Shown: piece after piece, positions 52,201 to 61,369 of the stretch | How positions within the stretch are numbered: position 1 is the first letter of the stretch | Layout: the number at the start of each line of letters is the position of its first letter | Assembly (NCBI RefSeq): GCF_905475395.1 | Contig: NC_058339.1 | Location: 75,668,520-75,732,519 of the forward strand | Source: Chrysoperla carnea | Lineage: Eukaryota; Arthropoda; Insecta; Neuroptera; Chrysopidae | Reading direction: 5' to 3' | DNA: 64,000 nucleotides | The notes under the pieces: model-generated | What the model was told of the DNA's origin: nothing | What the model saw: only the letters and a program-made list of their open reading frames with translations | Database searches by the model: none | Program-made: the position numbers and the translations under genes

Positions 52201-54880
52201 GTGCTTTGGAGGATATTGGCTTAGAAACGTATACACTTAGTGATTTGGAAGAAGATGAAGAGTACTCAAATCCTGGTAAACAATTTGAAAATTCTGGCTG
52301 TGTTTACACGTACACTATGAGTACGGTCTTGCATCCCGATGAAGTAGCAAGTGTTACGGATAGTGTAAGAGGAAGTCGTGTGGCTAGTGTATGTCCAAGT
52401 GAGCATGGAAGTCCTCCATCAACTCCACGGATTTTAAGTCGACGAAATTCTACGTCAACGTTTTCAACGACACTTGGATTAGCGAAAATATTGAATGAAC
52501 GTGGAATTAAGGCTGTGACACCATCATGTTTGAATACACCGAATGCTATCAATAGTTTTACACCAACGGCAACACCTTGCAATAGTCCAGATGGTACCCC
52601 ACCTCCATCTCGCTCGGCATCTCCACCACCATATTTGGGTATTCTAAGTTCAGGGGTTGAGTTAATACGACGTACGTTTGGCGGTGTTGATCCTGCTGCG
52701 GTACGTGCTTCACGCCGTTCGAAACGCTCATCAAAATTAGCTCTGTCTAGGACAGACAGAAAGGTAATACAAATTTGTTTATATATGGGAAAGCGTCCTA
52801 TAATGATCCCCCTAAGAAAAAAGTAATTTATAGCCATGTATAATGTCGAAACATTTTTGGTTTCTTTGTTCAAGTGTTGCAATCGGTGTTGCAATTTCTT
52901 TTGATTTATTCAAATTTTTAGAACTATTCAATAATTCTCAAATGGGATCGTTTCACTGTCCTTGTCAGAATAGGTAGGTAAAATGATCCCAACAAGATAG
53001 TTTTTTTTTTTTTCAGTTATTCAATCAAAGTAGTCTAGTTATTCATAGTTTTGAAGAAAATGAACACCAAAGTTTCTTCCTTAGTTGCGCCCTCACGGGT
53101 AAACAGTGGTGTTTACGGAAGAATGCTTCAAACAAAAGTTATTAATTTTTTATGAGGAATAACTTTTACATTTAAATTTTTGTTCTATCTCTAACGGTTT
53201 ACAAGATGGGTATTTTTCATTTGATTGAATGAGCAAAAAAATTTTCTTTTAAAAGTGGCATATTTCGGTCGATTTTGAAGCTAGAAAGTCGAAAAAAAAC
53301 GAAAATGTGCACAAATACTTTAACTAGAACTTTTTAATTGAACTTTTTTTTTGAGGCATAGTTTTTTTATAATTTATAAAAAACGGATTCTATATGTAGC
53401 TTATACATCGCCATAAGTCTTTGTAGAACGATTAATTTAATCACGTGGAAGCCATCTATCGATAAATATACTAGATGGCTTTATTAATGGTTTACTTAAA
53501 ACAACGAGGGATCATTATATAACACTACCCCTTAATGAAAATTGATTACCCTCAAAAAGCTAAAACTTTCAATTAAAACTTCTTACAGGCATTGTCTGGT
53601 ATACGTATTGTGGAAAAAATTGAACGGATTGGTTTGGAAAGTATTTTAGCAAGTACAGCGCAAACAACATCACCAACATTTATGAACTCAATTTACACAC
53701 AACGACCTGCTAATACACAACTTGCACAATTATCTACAATTAAAGGTTCAATCAGTTCTACGTCAGCCAGTTCCGAGTATTCCGATAGTAGCAGCAGTTC
53801 CGATTTATTAAAAGAAAAACCACCGTTACATGGAAGTAGTACGAGTTCGAATAAGGTAAATTCAAATGAGTTTCAAAAATTACACTCTGTGCCTAGAACT
53901 TTTATGCCCGAACTGGCTAAGGCGCTCGACATGAATCCAAGAGTTCCGGGTTCGACTTCTGGTGCGAGTGTTCTTTTTTTAATTCTCTTTATTTTCGAAA
54001 AAATAGACTCATAAGAACCCGATATTATTTGTTTCTTTAAAAATACACAATATTTGCAGGTAAGTAACTTTGTTAGCTTTGTTAACAGTTTTGGATTCTA
54101 CCAGGGCTCATTGTAAGGGCAAAAAATTTTAGATAGGATATTTTACGTTCTTTAAATAAGTTTTAGCCAACTTTTTTTTTCGTATTTTACATATTTTCGA
54201 AAATATTTCAATTTTAGGCCATATTTAATAACCTCTTACAAAATCGCTCATAACAACGAAAAATTGTATGGCTATGAAACGCATATTAAATTGGAGGGGG
54301 AAATAGGACTCTCTAAAGAGTATAACAGTTTTCATAAAAGCCGTCGGGACAAATAATGAATTTTTCTTTCTTTTTCAAATGGTCTTAAATTTGTCTTAAA
54401 ATAATATGGTCTTAAATAAGCATCAGCCATTTCGATAGCCTCGCTAAGATCCTGAAATAATCTGAAAGGATATTATCGACCTCAAAATATGCATGAATAT
54501 ATAGTTCTTAATGTGGAGAAATTCTCAATACAACTTTTGTTTTTCTTTTGCAGTCATCGTCAACTTCATCACAAACAAATCGTGAACGTATGTCATTATC
54601 ACGTGAACGCACCCCATTATCAGCACTTGGTCTACCAGCAAAACCAGGCAGTGGTCAATTACAACGACGTTTAGAACAGTTAAATGCCAGACAAGCTCGG
54701 CGTCAAGCTGGTGGGTTAACAAGGCCAGATTTAGGTACTGTTGGTCCACCAAACGGTCCGAAATCGTCAACATCGTCACGACAAGATCAACAAAATCGAC
54801 AACAACAACCACAACAGTCATTAGGAACCTTAGGAACAATTAATTCATTATTATTTGGTAGAAAGGGTGGTTTGCTTTAA
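27764..54880 (+). CDS. milt: milton (TRAK/GRIF1 family) mitochondrial transport adaptor, whole gene
   Basis: Milton links the mitochondrial GTPase Miro to kinesin-1 and drives mitochondrial transport along microtubules, especially in axons. The joined exons are 27764-28280, 43834-43910, 45252-45627, 49690-49820, 50590-50891, 51388-51711, 51803-52763, 53589-53855 and 54554-54880. Every junction has AG/GT borders and matching phase, and the product is 1,093 residues, close to the fly protein as I recall it. The HAP1 N-terminal coiled coil covers about residues 178-418 and opens with the diagnostic [16 protein letters not shown] conserved RVFETVR lies at 473-479. The Milton-domain block [13 protein letters not shown] is near 666, with LHHW following, and [11 protein letters not shown] is near 802. 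[14 protein letters not shown] is near 900, and the C-terminus ends [10 protein letters not shown]. An alternative first exon at 42232-42373 gives a 968-residue form. The family call is from recalled TRAK sequence; alternative N-termini are known in Drosophila milton. Confidence 0.93.
28605..29299 (+). mobile_element. foldback MITE family F1, copy 2 (most complete)
   Basis: The ends ACAGGGTGTCTTAAGTTGAC and, inverted, ACAGAGTGCTTTTTTAAGTT bound about 695 bp. Much of the left half pairs with the right half, so the whole unit is one large imperfect palindrome. It lies 325 bases after milton exon 1a. Confidence 0.8.
29741..30268 (+). mobile_element. dispersed repeat family F2, copy 4, in milton intron 1
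   Basis: It starts TATACCCTGTATATACGAGA, continues with AGTCCCAAGTTTATAACGCT and GTCTTGTAAACCGTTAGATA, and ends TCAGTCAATTGTTTGTTTTC. It is diverged relative to the other copies. Confidence 0.74.
31200..31245 (-). mobile_element. truncated copy of the tRNA-Ala-like repeat
   Basis: The minus strand carries TTGTCAAACTTAGTAGTTCA and GATAATAGAGCG, matching the head of the copy at 34568-34655. It lacks the anticodon and T arms. Confidence 0.5.
34568..34655 (-). mobile_element. tRNA-Ala-like SINE or tRNA pseudogene
   Basis: The minus strand reads AGTTTAGATAATAGAGCG (A box-like), an anticodon loop TTTGCAA with anticodon TGC (Ala), then GGGTTCAATCTC (B box). The acceptor stem does not pair well, so it is not a functional tRNA. 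The upstream sequence TGTCAAACTTAGTAGT is shared with 31200-31245, which points to a repeat family. Confidence 0.6.
34740..34850 (+). mobile_element. fragment of the 9061-9368 foldback family
   Basis: It shares TTTATGAGGATCAGC, GTTATTCTATCTCTT and CTATTAAAGCAACCTGAAG with the middle of the 9061-9368 element. The ends are lost. Confidence 0.55.
37068..37232. mobile_element. truncated second copy of the hAT-type MITE
   Basis: It begins GGCAGGCATGG and follows the 5957-6238 element through TTATTTTAAGTCGAAGTCACC and CATTGCTCATAGAGG to TAATGAGATAG, then diverges, so the right end is missing. Within it, AACTTTATTGTGTG is duplicated. Confidence 0.8.
37826..38170 (+). mobile_element. Helitron-like repeat, 3' part
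   Basis: It shares AAACTCACGGTCTAAAAATG, GTACCCGCTTAGGA and AATTCCGAACGGGCCTAGCT with the copy at 20138-21086 and ends CTAG before T. The 5' end is missing. It lies in milton intron 1. A tiny related 3' end (GGGTATTAGCTAG/T) occurs near 50105-50118. Confidence 0.5.
39087..39255. repeat. small inverted-repeat element in milton intron 1
   Basis: GTCGCCATAATGTGACATCA pairs with the inverse of TACGTCACCAAAATGGCTGAC. It is similar in style to 50311-50437, so the two may belong to one MITE group. The open frame inside is not convincing as a gene. Confidence 0.5.
39390..39680. other. CpG-rich, higher-GC stretch in milton intron 1
   Basis: This 290-base block has many CG dinucleotides (GTCGACGTCC, CGACGCGACATAAACG) in otherwise AT-rich sequence. 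A minus-strand frame is open here but resembles no protein I know. It could be a diverged transposon or an alternative promoter region; I cannot tell which. Confidence 0.35.
42232..42373 (+). CDS. milt: milton alternative first coding exon 1b (47 codons plus 1 nt)
   Basis: The ATG at 42232 is the first after an in-frame TGA at 42214. It encodes [15 protein letters not shown] and onward to ...TTNHINQ, ending at CAAG/GTATGG. One leftover G joins TT of exon 2 to give [14 protein letters not shown], the same phase as exon 1a. A TATATAA at 42194-42200 lies only 32 bases before the ATG; it could be a TATA box with a very short leader or chance AT-rich sequence. A short upstream [18 protein letters not shown], lies in the preceding 210 bases. 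Confidence 0.66.
43189..43620. repeat. foldback MITE between milton exons 1b and 2
   Basis: The outer arms (AAGGTCGATCTTCACCCATC against the inverse of GATGGGTGAAGTTCGGTCTT) and inner arms (43301-43355 against 43391-43436, sharing CAATTTCGATTGGTTAACA) make the whole 430 bp one imperfect palindrome. It lies 214 bases upstream of exon 2. Confidence 0.75.
43834..43910 (+). CDS. milt: milton exon 2, start of HAP1_N coiled coil
   Basis: The acceptor TTACAG precedes 43834 and the donor GTAAGT starts at 43911. The exon encodes [18 protein letters not shown] and onward to LLEE, the most conserved segment of the TRAK/HAP1 family. It enters in phase 1 and leaves in phase 0. This is the first exon shared by both N-terminal forms. 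Confidence 0.93.
45252..45627 (+). CDS. milt: milton exon 3, HAP1_N coiled coil and CC1-box region
   Basis: It begins [16 protein letters not shown] (residues 199-214) and ends ...VKDIAMQL with one G left over. The TARIG stretch (206-210) sits where the dynein light-intermediate-chain-binding CC1 box (AAxxG) occurs in relatives, so its first Ala appears replaced by Thr. A serine-rich insert, [10 protein letters not shown], interrupts the coil as in vertebrate TRAKs. Borders are TTTTACAG before and GTAAGT after. Confidence 0.93.
45990..46545 (+). repeat. tandem repeat, about four units of 139-145 bp, in milton intron 3
   Basis: Each unit carries GGGGTCGCTGATCAC (46141, 46280, 46425), a GTGGATATACCCCC-type GC-rich block, and GCTGTAAATATTCAACAAA. 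Spacing is 139 then 145 bases, so it is not coding in one frame. It is more GC-rich than its surroundings. Confidence 0.78.
48440..48540 (+). other. possible retroelement 3' end with telomere-like CCTAA units
   Basis: GACAGCCACTATAACCTAACCTAACCTA holds about three CCTAA units, the complement of the insect telomeric TTAGG. The preceding GGCCTAAGTGTGTCTC is like 3' ends of insect retroelements as I recall them. The array is far too short to be a telomere. Confidence 0.3.
49690..49820 (+). CDS. milt: milton exon 4, coiled coil
   Basis: The acceptor TGTTTAG precedes the exon and the donor GTAAGC follows. It encodes [17 protein letters not shown] to ...EMRLHK (residues 324-367), matching the TRAK segment around DANVQIASISEELAKK. 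Phase 1 in, phase 0 out. Confidence 0.92.
50311..50437. repeat. small foldback element in milton intron 4
   Basis: GCCATATTGCTCGGTAGTC with GGCTGTGTAAAC at the left pairs with GTTTACACAGCC and CGTAATAACATGGCGGC at the right. The length of 127 bp and lack of coding fit a MITE. Confidence 0.65.
50590..50891 (+). CDS. milt: milton exon 5, end of coiled coil and linker
   Basis: It encodes [12 protein letters not shown]... through [20 protein letters not shown], the end of the HAP1_N coil, then a basic RRQRRRG and a Ser-rich acidic linker ending SGIAGSDR. The acceptor is TTTTCAG and the donor GTAAGT starts at 50892. Phase 0 in, phase 2 out. Confidence 0.93.
51388..51711 (+). CDS. milt: milton exon 6, RVFETVR motif
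   Basis: It encodes [17 protein letters not shown] and then a Gly/Ser-rich low-complexity stretch ending DTSSEY. RVFETVR is conserved in vertebrate TRAKs. Acceptor TTTACAG, donor GTAAGT after CC. Phase 2 in, phase 2 out. Confidence 0.92.
51803..52763 (+). CDS. milt: milton exon 7, Milton domain
   Basis: This is the largest exon (320 codons). It carries [24 protein letters not shown] and [12 protein letters not shown] with [10 protein letters not shown], then [24 protein letters not shown] and [13 protein letters not shown]. These blocks follow the order of the vertebrate TRAK C-terminal half. It ends SRTDRK before donor GTAATA. Phase 2 in, phase 0 out. Confidence 0.94.
53085..53214 (-). mobile_element. 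fragment of family F2 in milton intron 7
   Basis: CCTCACGGGTAAACAGTGGT to CTCTAACGGTTTACAAGATG match the central part of the family inverted. It preserves the empty ACATTTAAA site discussed for the nested MITE. Confidence 0.75.
53589..53855 (+). CDS. milt: milton exon 8
   Basis: It encodes [20 protein letters not shown] (897-916), typical of insect Milton, then a Ser-rich tail ending SSTSSNK. The donor AAG/GTAAAT at 53856 is in phase 0 and matches exon 9. The reading frame stays open past this donor to a stop ending at 54014, which would give a shorter C-terminus if the donor were skipped. Confidence 0.86.
54554..54880 (+). CDS. milt: milton exon 9, C-terminus
   Basis: The acceptor TTTTGCAG ends at 54553. 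The exon encodes [20 protein letters not shown], the block [19 protein letters not shown], a Gln-rich stretch and the terminal [10 protein letters not shown] followed by TAA. The frame matches exon 8 in phase 0. Confidence 0.92.
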   Translation, partial: SSSTSSQTNRERMSLSRERTPLSALGLPAKPGSGQLQRRLEQLNARQARRQAGGLTRPDLGTVGPPNGPKSSTSSRQDQQNRQQQPQQSLGTLGTINSLLFGRKGGLL

Positions 54881-57800
54881 AAACATTTAGTAATTTTTTT
54901 TTTAGTAATGTTGTAGCTCAATACAAACTTAAAGCAATGCTGGTCCGTGGTTTTTTACTGGCTGTTTCATACTGCTTTAAGAAAGTTTTTATGAAAATTT
55001 GTTTTTAAAACCAGGCCCTCAAGGTAATTAGACTGATTATTAAATAAACCGTGTTTGGTATGAAACAGCCTTTACAATTTTAATTTTGTATATTGACAGT
55101 TTATTTATATTAATATCCACAAAAGAAAACCATTTGGATTGGCCACTATAAACATCGAATTTGGTGGAACTGTAAAAATTTTACAGTTTGTTATTTTTAA
55201 TTTTCATGGAAATTTTAAATAATAACTCCCCCTCATCTCCTTCCTTTGTTGGTTAAAAATTATTTAAAAAAGGAAAATAGAAAATTTTTAATTTAAATAA
55301 ATAATATGACTGTTTAAATATTGAAAAAAAGTCACATGAGTCTTCTGAAAATAATCTTCGTTACGGTGGAAACGTGTTTATTTCAAAGATGTTTATACTA
55401 AACCTAGAGTATATGAATCCAGCTGGAGATCACAATTTACAACGAATACCCAACCCAAATCGTATATATTTAAGCGAGCAATTTTTGTATATATATATAT
55501 AACGTCGTTTTATCCGTGTTTTCAGAAAAAACTGAAACATAAAATGAAAAATATGACTTTTACTGGCATCTATTGGCAAATACCTTTACCAACACTGCAA
55601 CACTAAAGCTAGGTTTCAGTAGATGACGTTGTAAAGCAACACACGATTTACCAAAAAAAAATATCGAGCAAGCTCGGTCATCCCGGTACTGAAATCTTTA
55701 TCCTTGGAACGGAAGATAAAAAACTGGGGAAAAATTAGAGAATATTGCTCTGTTTAAGTATAAACATCCATGAATATTTTTAAAATACTCCTTCGAACGA
55801 ATTTTCCTCTCAAACAAAAAACTTTTGTGTACAAATATTGAATTGTTTCCGAAATATTAAAAGCGACCCAGATGAGGCCCGAATATTTTGTAAATAAGAT
55901 GGACAATATAAAAGTATAAAAAAACGATATTTTTTTAGTATTATTAATTAAAAGGCCAAAATACATTTAGGGCCAATCACAAAGTAAATGAAATTTTTCT
56001 TTTTTACGATAGTATATTGTTTGTTTTTTCTTTTCGTTGCGATTTTGGCCCCTTCCCTCCTTGTCTTTAGTTATAGTAGTTTGTAAAGAAAATTTTTGAT
56101 AGTGGAAAAAATTGAAGAAAAACTCCTCAGTATTTGTTTTGATTTTTAATAGTGTGCTATTTTTTACCGAAAATATATTTTTCAAAGTAGTTTTAATGCA
56201 ATTACTTGGATGATTTTTTTATTAAAATTATTCAAGTTATTTAAAGTATGCATATAAAATATCCTGAAATAAGAAATTTAAAAAAACAGAAACATGTGTT
56301 TCAATCATTAATTTCTTCCAAATTTATTTGGATTTTGTTTATACGAAGCGTATCCCATTCCTGTTCCAACGTCTGATTTTGATATACACTTAAAAAAACC
56401 GCCCCTTTAAAAAATTCAAATTCGTAAATATTTGAATTTTTAAAAGAAGCGTTTTTTATGATGTGATTACAAGAATTGCGCTTCGTATAAATTAGAATAA
56501 AAAAGAATCCCAGAAAAAAATGACTTTTGGATAGTTAGAAAGAAAATCGTGATTAAAAAAACAATTTAAATATTTTTTAAAATGGAAATAAAAATCACCA
56601 TTTTTAAACTACACAATTTTTGGTGCTACGCCTTTCATTGTAAATACAAAATTTTTTGGTTTTTTTTAAAAACAATTTGTTAGTTTGTTTTGGTTAATAT
56701 TGTTGTCAATCTGTCATAACAGATTGTACATTCAGTATTTTATTGTTTTGTTAAAAAAAATTCAAAATTTTTGCCATTTTTTTGCGAAAATAAGACATTT
56801 ATTATTTCTCGTTTATTTAATTATTCGTTAATAATTTATTTATTTAAAAAAAATTACTTAATTGTCGACTTGGATTTAAATCATGAAAAAATTTGATGAC
56901 TGATGACGAACTCTTGGAAAAAATCTAGACGAAATAAATCAATCAATTTTCTTTTTTACGATTTATAATATAATCGTACAATATCGATTCCATCCAAAAT
57001 TTACATAATCAACATTTACACATCTCTTTTTTTGCTAATCGCTAAATCAATCTTCCTCCAAAAGAATAAATAACCTGCAGTTAGAAATTTTTCTGAGATT
57101 GAAAATAACCATGGAAAAGGCTGTACAAGTTCGAGAAAATAACATCGAGTGAATGTTATCAGTTATCAACACATCAATGTACACACAGATCTATATACAA
57201 AACTTAGATAGCTAATTTTCTGTTGCAGCTATTAAGAAATTCGTTCAAGTTTGCTAATCTAAGGACTAAAAATCGTAGTTGTATCAAAAGTCATAAAAGA
57301 AAATTTCCATCCGTCCGGAATTTTAAATATCCTTAATATCTATACAAAAGTTATATTAATCATGTAATATTTATTGCATAAACTATAATCGAAAAAAAAT
57401 GATTCGGATATTTTGGAATGTTTTCTACGCCAATCGAACTCGCAATCTAGTGAATCATAAAACTTTAGATTTAGTATATAGATCTATGTGGCTTATCATC
57501 AATGACTCTAAAAATAACTTAATTTTAATTTTGTTATTTAATTTTTCAGTATTTTTAACAAAAATTTTTATCAATAATGCGGCAATAGATTTCAGTATTT
57601 AAAAAAATTAGCCCGACCGGTTTCAAACGCGATAATTAGGAGAAAAATAGTATTGGAGAGTATTGGAAGTTATTTAAAAAAATCGTAAAAGTACGAAAAA
57701 CCAATTTTTTGCAAATAAAAAACAGAAAATTTGATAACAAAAAGAAAAAAATAGACAGTACTAGCGCTAAACAAAGCGTAATAAATGAAACTAAGTCAAA

Positions 57801-59901
57801 TTCGTTCATAACTTTACGAGAAAACGCAAATTTACAAACTGGTTTTCCTGCGAGTTATATAAGTCGTAGAAATAAATAGCGAAAAACACGATTTTTTCGC
57901 GATAAAGCCGTATTTACTCGTTTTTTTAAAGCTACAAACTCCTATTTTTATTTTTTTTTTATTAAAATGCTTTTTCCTTCTTTTTCTTTTTTTTTTTTTG
58001 CAAAATAAAAAAAAATTTATCGCAGCTTTCCGATTTTTTTTACATAATACCCTACACTCCGATGGTTTCCAAAGTGTTTTTTCTTAAAAACTATTGTTTT
58101 TCTCAATTAATCATCGAGTTGAAAAACCGAACAGGTTAATTTTTTTTTAATATAAAAATTTGGTTCATATTTTGTTTATATTAAACATATGTAAACCATT
58201 TTTTTAAAACTTCTGACCGATTTATTACATTTTAAGGGCGAATTTATACTGAACGATATGGTCGCTATCGTTTCGAAGAAAAATTCAAATTTAATTTGTT
58301 TGATTCTAATAATAAAGACGAAGGCATCCGTATCGTACCCAATCAAATCCTACTATTTGTGGGTTCTTGTCGAATAATTGTTGCCATGGCAGTTTATTAA
58401 TTCCCATTGAATTGAAAAAACAGGTCTAAAAAATACTGAAAATTAAAAAATAAAAACCAAATATGTATATATTTTTTATATAAAGATTAAAATAAATATC
58501 AAGATTTATTAATTTAAATTCAAAATTAATTTTGTAAAAATTGCCACTGATAATAAGTTAGGGCCAGGTATAATATTTAACTAACCCTTCAAAACAGCTG
58601 AAAATTTGAGGGTCAAGGATGTATCCAACAGCTTTTTCCTGTGCAAAAGTTTTTATAGTCGCATACTTTTTTTCAGGGAAACTGGAAAATGTTTAATTAT
58701 ACAGTCCAACCATTTTGAAATAATTGTCAAATATTACACTTGGCCGTAAACCTATTAATTTTGTAAAAATAATACCACAGAATTTTCATAAAAACAATTT
58801 TGAAATAATAAAACTTTAATTAAAATTAGAAACAACTCGTAGAAAATAATGTGATGGTGACTTAAATAAAAAAATATCTTAAATAAACAAACAAAGAAAA
58901 ACTTAAGTTGATTTAGTTTTGTTTCTTTTTTCTCTTCTTTTTCTCCGTAGAAAGTATAAAAGCAAATGTATCCATTATTGCATTTAATTTTGCAAATTTA
59001 AGTTTTTAATTTATTTTTTTCTTTTGTGAATAAGGGCGTTTAAAAAATAGAATAATAAATTTATTTACTGTTGTTATCCCTGTGTGTGTATGGACTCGAA
59101 TAATAAGAGTTCTGTAAACACAGGTGAAATTTATTTCAGTAAACTATTAAAAAATAAATTATTTCAAAAATTATATTTTTTTGTTTTAATATCACATAAC
59201 CTAAGAGGCAACCTTACTAAAAATGGATGCATAGATTGAGTTTACAAAAGCAATGAAATTTTTATATAAGAGGTAATTCAACTTCAGTTTCCCGAATTTT
59301 GTTTACAAAAACCTATGCATTTACTAATTTTATTTCAGTAATAACTGGGTGAATCTAACGGGTTTTGAACCTCGCTTTTATGAAAAACAAACATAACAAA
59401 ACAAAAATGCAAAAAACTCAAAAATTCTGATTTGCATCATTACAAGGTACAACAATTGAAAGTTTCCAATTTATTTCAGAGTTCGATAGTAGGCAAGATG
59501 GAGGAGAGTCGATGCAGAAATTCTTAACAAACAATTCTTTTTTTTTTTTCGTTTCAATCCGATCAATAGAAGCAGAGGTATTCAAAAAAACATCACCAAA
59601 GAAAATAATGTAGTGATAAAAATCGCGTGTTGTTGGTCGTGCGGATCGTTCCGGAACCGGAAAACTCCTTTTCCCTGTTTTTACAGCGAAAGGAATTTAT
59701 TGAAAAATTTAACCATTTCCCAAAATTTTAAGATTATTATCAAAATCCGGTAGATTTACCTAGAGTTATAAACTATTTTTCAGTGAAACCTCTCATCATC
59801 TCCTAGTCTATCATCAATGAATATTGGTTTCTATAGTTACTTCTTCATTGATTTTACCCAAAATATTATGGAATATTTGAAATGTGAGACGAATTTTGAT
59901 A
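54881..59901. other. 5-kb intergenic stretch after milton
   Basis: It starts with the milton 3' UTR. Beyond that only AT-rich sequence and short non-coding open frames are seen. A higher-GC patch near 59,620-59,690 (GTGCGGATCGTTCCGGAACC) may be a transposon remnant or the promoter side of the next gene. Confidence 0.6.
55043..55048 (+). terminator. candidate poly(A) signal of milton
   Basis: AATAAA lies 163 bases after the milton stop codon, the nearest canonical hexamer. Such hexamers are common by chance in this AT-rich sequence, so a longer 3' UTR is possible. Confidence 0.4.
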
Positions 59902-60813
59902 ATGAATGAACAATTTTCGAAAACCATTCTTTATGGAGATGCGATTACATCACGTGTTTTAAAACACAGAATTAATAAATTAACAAGAAATCTTTTACGA
60001 AAATCGAAAAAAAATCAGATCCTTGTGAGTTTAATGCTAATTTTATCGAAATACTATTTACTGTAGCCTAACTGAATTTTTTTAGCATAAACAAAATGGA
60101 ACTCTTGAAATTTGGAATCAGAAAACTTTTGGAAATACAAAATTAAAACATAAAAAACCTATTCCATTAATTAAAGAAGATACTGTTAATATGCAAATTT
60201 TATCGGGAACTTCTTTACCAAATTCAGTGTTTCGTAAGAAAATAAAAGAAGAAATTCCACCAACTCCCGCCCCAAACAACATTTCCACAATTGATTTATA
60301 TTATGAGAAGATGCATACAATTGAAGAGGTGATTTAAATTAGTCACCAAAAAAGTGACTATGTAGGCAATAATTTCAGAAATTGGTTGCGTATTTCGTAT
60401 ACGTATTACGCTGCCTCTTTTAGAAGAAAAAGGAGATTGACGCGTAGCAAGTAGTTAGGCAATCAATTTCTGGGTAGCGCCATAGTAAATTCACACACAA
60501 AGCGGTGATAGGCGATTACCGACCGGCATGTTGCGATGAGCGAATCTAAGGAATTATTAACTAGCTGCGCCCCGCGGTGTTAACCGCGCTAATCACAAGT
60601 CACTCCTATTCGTCGTAAATCACTTTCTTTGTGAATTCATCAAGATATGTTGCAATTGCATTTTCATAAATAAAAACGGCTTCATTGTAACAATTATTAT
60701 TTGTTCTTTAGCTAATGGCCAAGGCCGATAAAATTATAGAGCAACACGAAGAGATAAAAAGAAAAGAAATAATTCGGTTGAATTTTGGTTCGAGTTCATA
60801 TTCGAAATTTTAA
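59902..60813 (+). CDS. unrecognised 155-residue protein, three exons
   Basis: The exons are 59902-60024, 60086-60328 and 60712-60813, all joining in phase 0 with introns of 61 and 383 bases. Donors are CTT/GTGAGT and the weaker GAG/GTGATT; acceptors are TTTTTTTAG and GTTCTTTAG. The start is the first ATG after an in-frame TGA at 59878. The protein is basic (MNEQFSKTILYGDAITSRVL at the N-terminus), with a proline patch EEIPPTPAPNN near 102-112. A predicted helical segment IDLYYEKMHTIEELMAKA leads to the end FGSSSYSKF. No signal peptide or membrane segment is seen. I do not recognise the family. Codon-like structure across two introns supports a real gene, and a canonical AATAAA follows 86 bases after the stop. 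An upstream non-coding exon could exist. Confidence 0.68.
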
Positions 60814-60898
60814 TGATCTATTTCTGTAAATAATTAAGTTAGTTAATGGCAGATCATTTCTCTGACATACATTGTGTTTGTAATAATGCGATCAATAT

Positions 60899-60904
60899 AA
60901 TAAA
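60899..60904 (+). terminator. candidate poly(A) signal of the 155-residue gene
   Basis: AATAAA 86 bases after the TAA at 60811-60813, a typical spacing for insect genes. Confidence 0.45.
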
Positions 60905-61060
60905 CATTTTTTTAAAACCATTCATCAGCGAATCATAATTTTATTTCGAGAGAAACCTGATCAACTTGCTGCAAAAAAACAAGCTGTGGGTAAGATCTGG
61001 TGCGACTCTTGAGATCTACACGAATAACTTCCCAGCATAATAAATAGTAATAAAAAAAAC

Positions 61061-61335
61061 TCGATCAACTCGACCAAATGTTATGAAATTCCTTTCTGAT
61101 CATACTGCCGTTAATACACTTCGATCAACACCTCAACGAAATCCATATCATTTTTTGTTCACGCGATATCTATCACGAAAAAATTTTTTTAAAAAATTTC
61201 CCCGCCTCTAAACGACTCGACCGAATGTAACTAAATTTCTTTCGGATCATATGTCTGTTAATGCGCTTCGATCGACGCCTCAACGAAGTCGGTATCACTT
61301 TTTGTTCGCGTGATATCGATGACGAAAAAAAATGA
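61061..61335 (+). repeat. two-copy tandem repeat, about 146 bp
   Basis: AACTCGACCAAATGTTATGA at 61067 and GACTCGACCGAATGTAACTA at 61213 head two parallel units. Both contain CTTCGATC-ACGCCTCAACGAA and TATCA-TTTTTGTTC-CG-GATATC. It lies between the 155-residue gene and the CCDC86 gene. Confidence 0.75.
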
Positions 61336-61344
61336 TCACGAACG

Positions 61345-61369
61345 TACGTACACACACACACACACACCC
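61345..61369 (+). repeat. CA microsatellite
   Basis: A run of about ten CA units following ACGTACGTA. Confidence 0.85.

Noticed and set aside
52304..52894. 196-codon open frame on the minus strand over milton exon 7
   Set aside because: It lies opposite the Milton domain, where the plus-strand protein is clearly conserved. The antisense peptide resembles nothing known and runs into intron sequence.
61173..61367. 64-codon minus-strand frame starting MCVCVCTYVRD
   Set aside because: It is made from the CA microsatellite and the 146-bp tandem repeat.
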